A stretch of DNA of 12,526 nt from SM23-73-3 sp965369445 (GTDB lineage: Bacteria > Zixibacteria > MSB-5A5 > SM1-73). The notes below the pieces were generated by a model. The model did not search any database. It was not told the DNA's origin and was given only the letters and a program-made list of their open reading frames with translations. Positions 12,225 to 12,526 of this stretch are shown here, piece after piece (the stretch's first letter is position 1; each line of letters starts with the position of its first letter). Position numbers and translations under genes: made by a program. The stretch covers positions 1-12,526 of the forward strand of contig CBDUQU010000090.1 in the NCBI GenBank assembly GCA_965369445.1, written 5' to 3'.

Positions 12225-12526
12225 CTACCATCCCTTCACAGTCTTGTTCACGATATCCTCTGCCAGCTTTTCGATAGCCCTCTCCTTGCCCATCTCCTCT
12301 GTCTCGTCCTGGGCTGAGTAGATTCCCCATCCGAGGAGATTATCCTCTTTCCAGATGATCTTCTTGCCCTTCTTTTGCTCAAACCATACCTTCACCCAGA
12401 TCCTAACTATGTATTCCTTTATGTTCTCCTGCTCGTCGAAGGTGTGGGCCTCCCTCTCGTACTTTGTGATCACCCCGCGCAGGATGGAGTCGGCTGTTCT
12501 TTCGTTGACGACCTTCCGTGTATTGT
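12225..12526 (-). CDS. lptE: LPS-assembly lipoprotein LptE-like, C-terminal part (5' end beyond the window)
   Basis: The last 99 residues of a protein resembling LptE, the outer-membrane lipoprotein that plugs and assembles the LptD barrel for lipopolysaccharide export. The frame stays open to the window edge (NTRKVVNERTADSILRGVIT, then KYEREA), so the true start and the lipobox are outside. The family-like pattern is: an 'ADSILRGVITKYE' helix, alternating strands in EYIVRIWVKVWFEQKKGKKIIW, a 'GWGIYSAQDETEEMGKERA' turn, then the helix IEKLAEDIVNKTVKGW. LptE is weakly conserved, so this rests on the pattern rather than identity. It implies a diderm, LPS-bearing cell. A DUF-type envelope lipoprotein of the same fold is an alternative. 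Confidence 0.7.
   Translation of the reverse strand, partial: NTRKVVNERTADSILRGVITKYEREAHTFDEQENIKEYIVRIWVKVWFEQKKGKKIIWKEDNLLGWGIYSAQDETEEMGKERAIEKLAEDIVNKTVKGW

Noticed and set aside
1..12526. tRNA, rRNA or CRISPR features
   Set aside because: No T-arm-like GGTTCRA context with cloverleaf pairing, no rRNA-like stretch and no regularly spaced direct repeats were found by reading both strands.

Overview
The window carries housekeeping genes of a Gram-negative, diderm bacterium, with every confident gene on the minus strand. The diderm assignment rests on a partial LptE-type protein and a PorV/PorQ-type outer-membrane barrel. PorV/PorQ proteins and the 'GEGNGG' type of phosphohexomutase fit a poorly cultivated phylum near the FCB group, but the sequence does not fix the phylum. 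Intergenic DNA is rich in perfect and near-perfect palindromes, some in recurring families.

Layout in transcription order (right to left): lptE 3' part (12526-12225); a palindrome; a secreted PorV/PorQ-family protein (11922-10978); a prohibitin/SPFH-domain lipoprotein (10641-9844) followed by a clear intrinsic terminator; a promoter with a perfect TATAAT; an uncharacterised ATP-grasp enzyme (9379-8441, TTG start) overlapping glmM by 16 bp (8456-7104); glmS (6898-5072); a DUF2283 gene 2 nt after glmS (5069-4854); a remnant of a second glmS 3' end (4828-4781); a cluster of palindromes (4768-4603); a near-consensus promoter; yicC (4490-3612); the mntA-hepT toxin-antitoxin pair (3510-2849); a remnant of a second yicC 3' end (2802-2728); gmk (2483-1863); rpoZ (1663-1436); and the 5' part of topA (1375-1).

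GlmS and GlmM supply glucosamine-6-P and glucosamine-1-P for UDP-GlcNAc, hence peptidoglycan and LPS. yicC-gmk-rpoZ-topA is an information-processing cluster: RNase, GMP kinase, RNA polymerase omega and topoisomerase I. Into these two housekeeping runs small accessory genes have been added.

The most notable observation is a repeated architecture. Twice, a small accessory module sits directly downstream of a housekeeping gene in the same orientation: MntA-HepT after yicC and DUF2283 after glmS. Each is bounded on its far side by a second, diverged copy of that gene's own 3' end, still in frame and ending at the same stop codon. The yicC repeat is about 124-131 bp at about 90% identity; the glmS repeat is 48 bp at 75%. 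Differences are mostly synonymous. This is the footprint expected of integration into a gene's 3' end with restoration of the reading frame, yet no recombinase gene lies within either unit. The glmS 3' end is also the target of Tn7-type elements in other bacteria.
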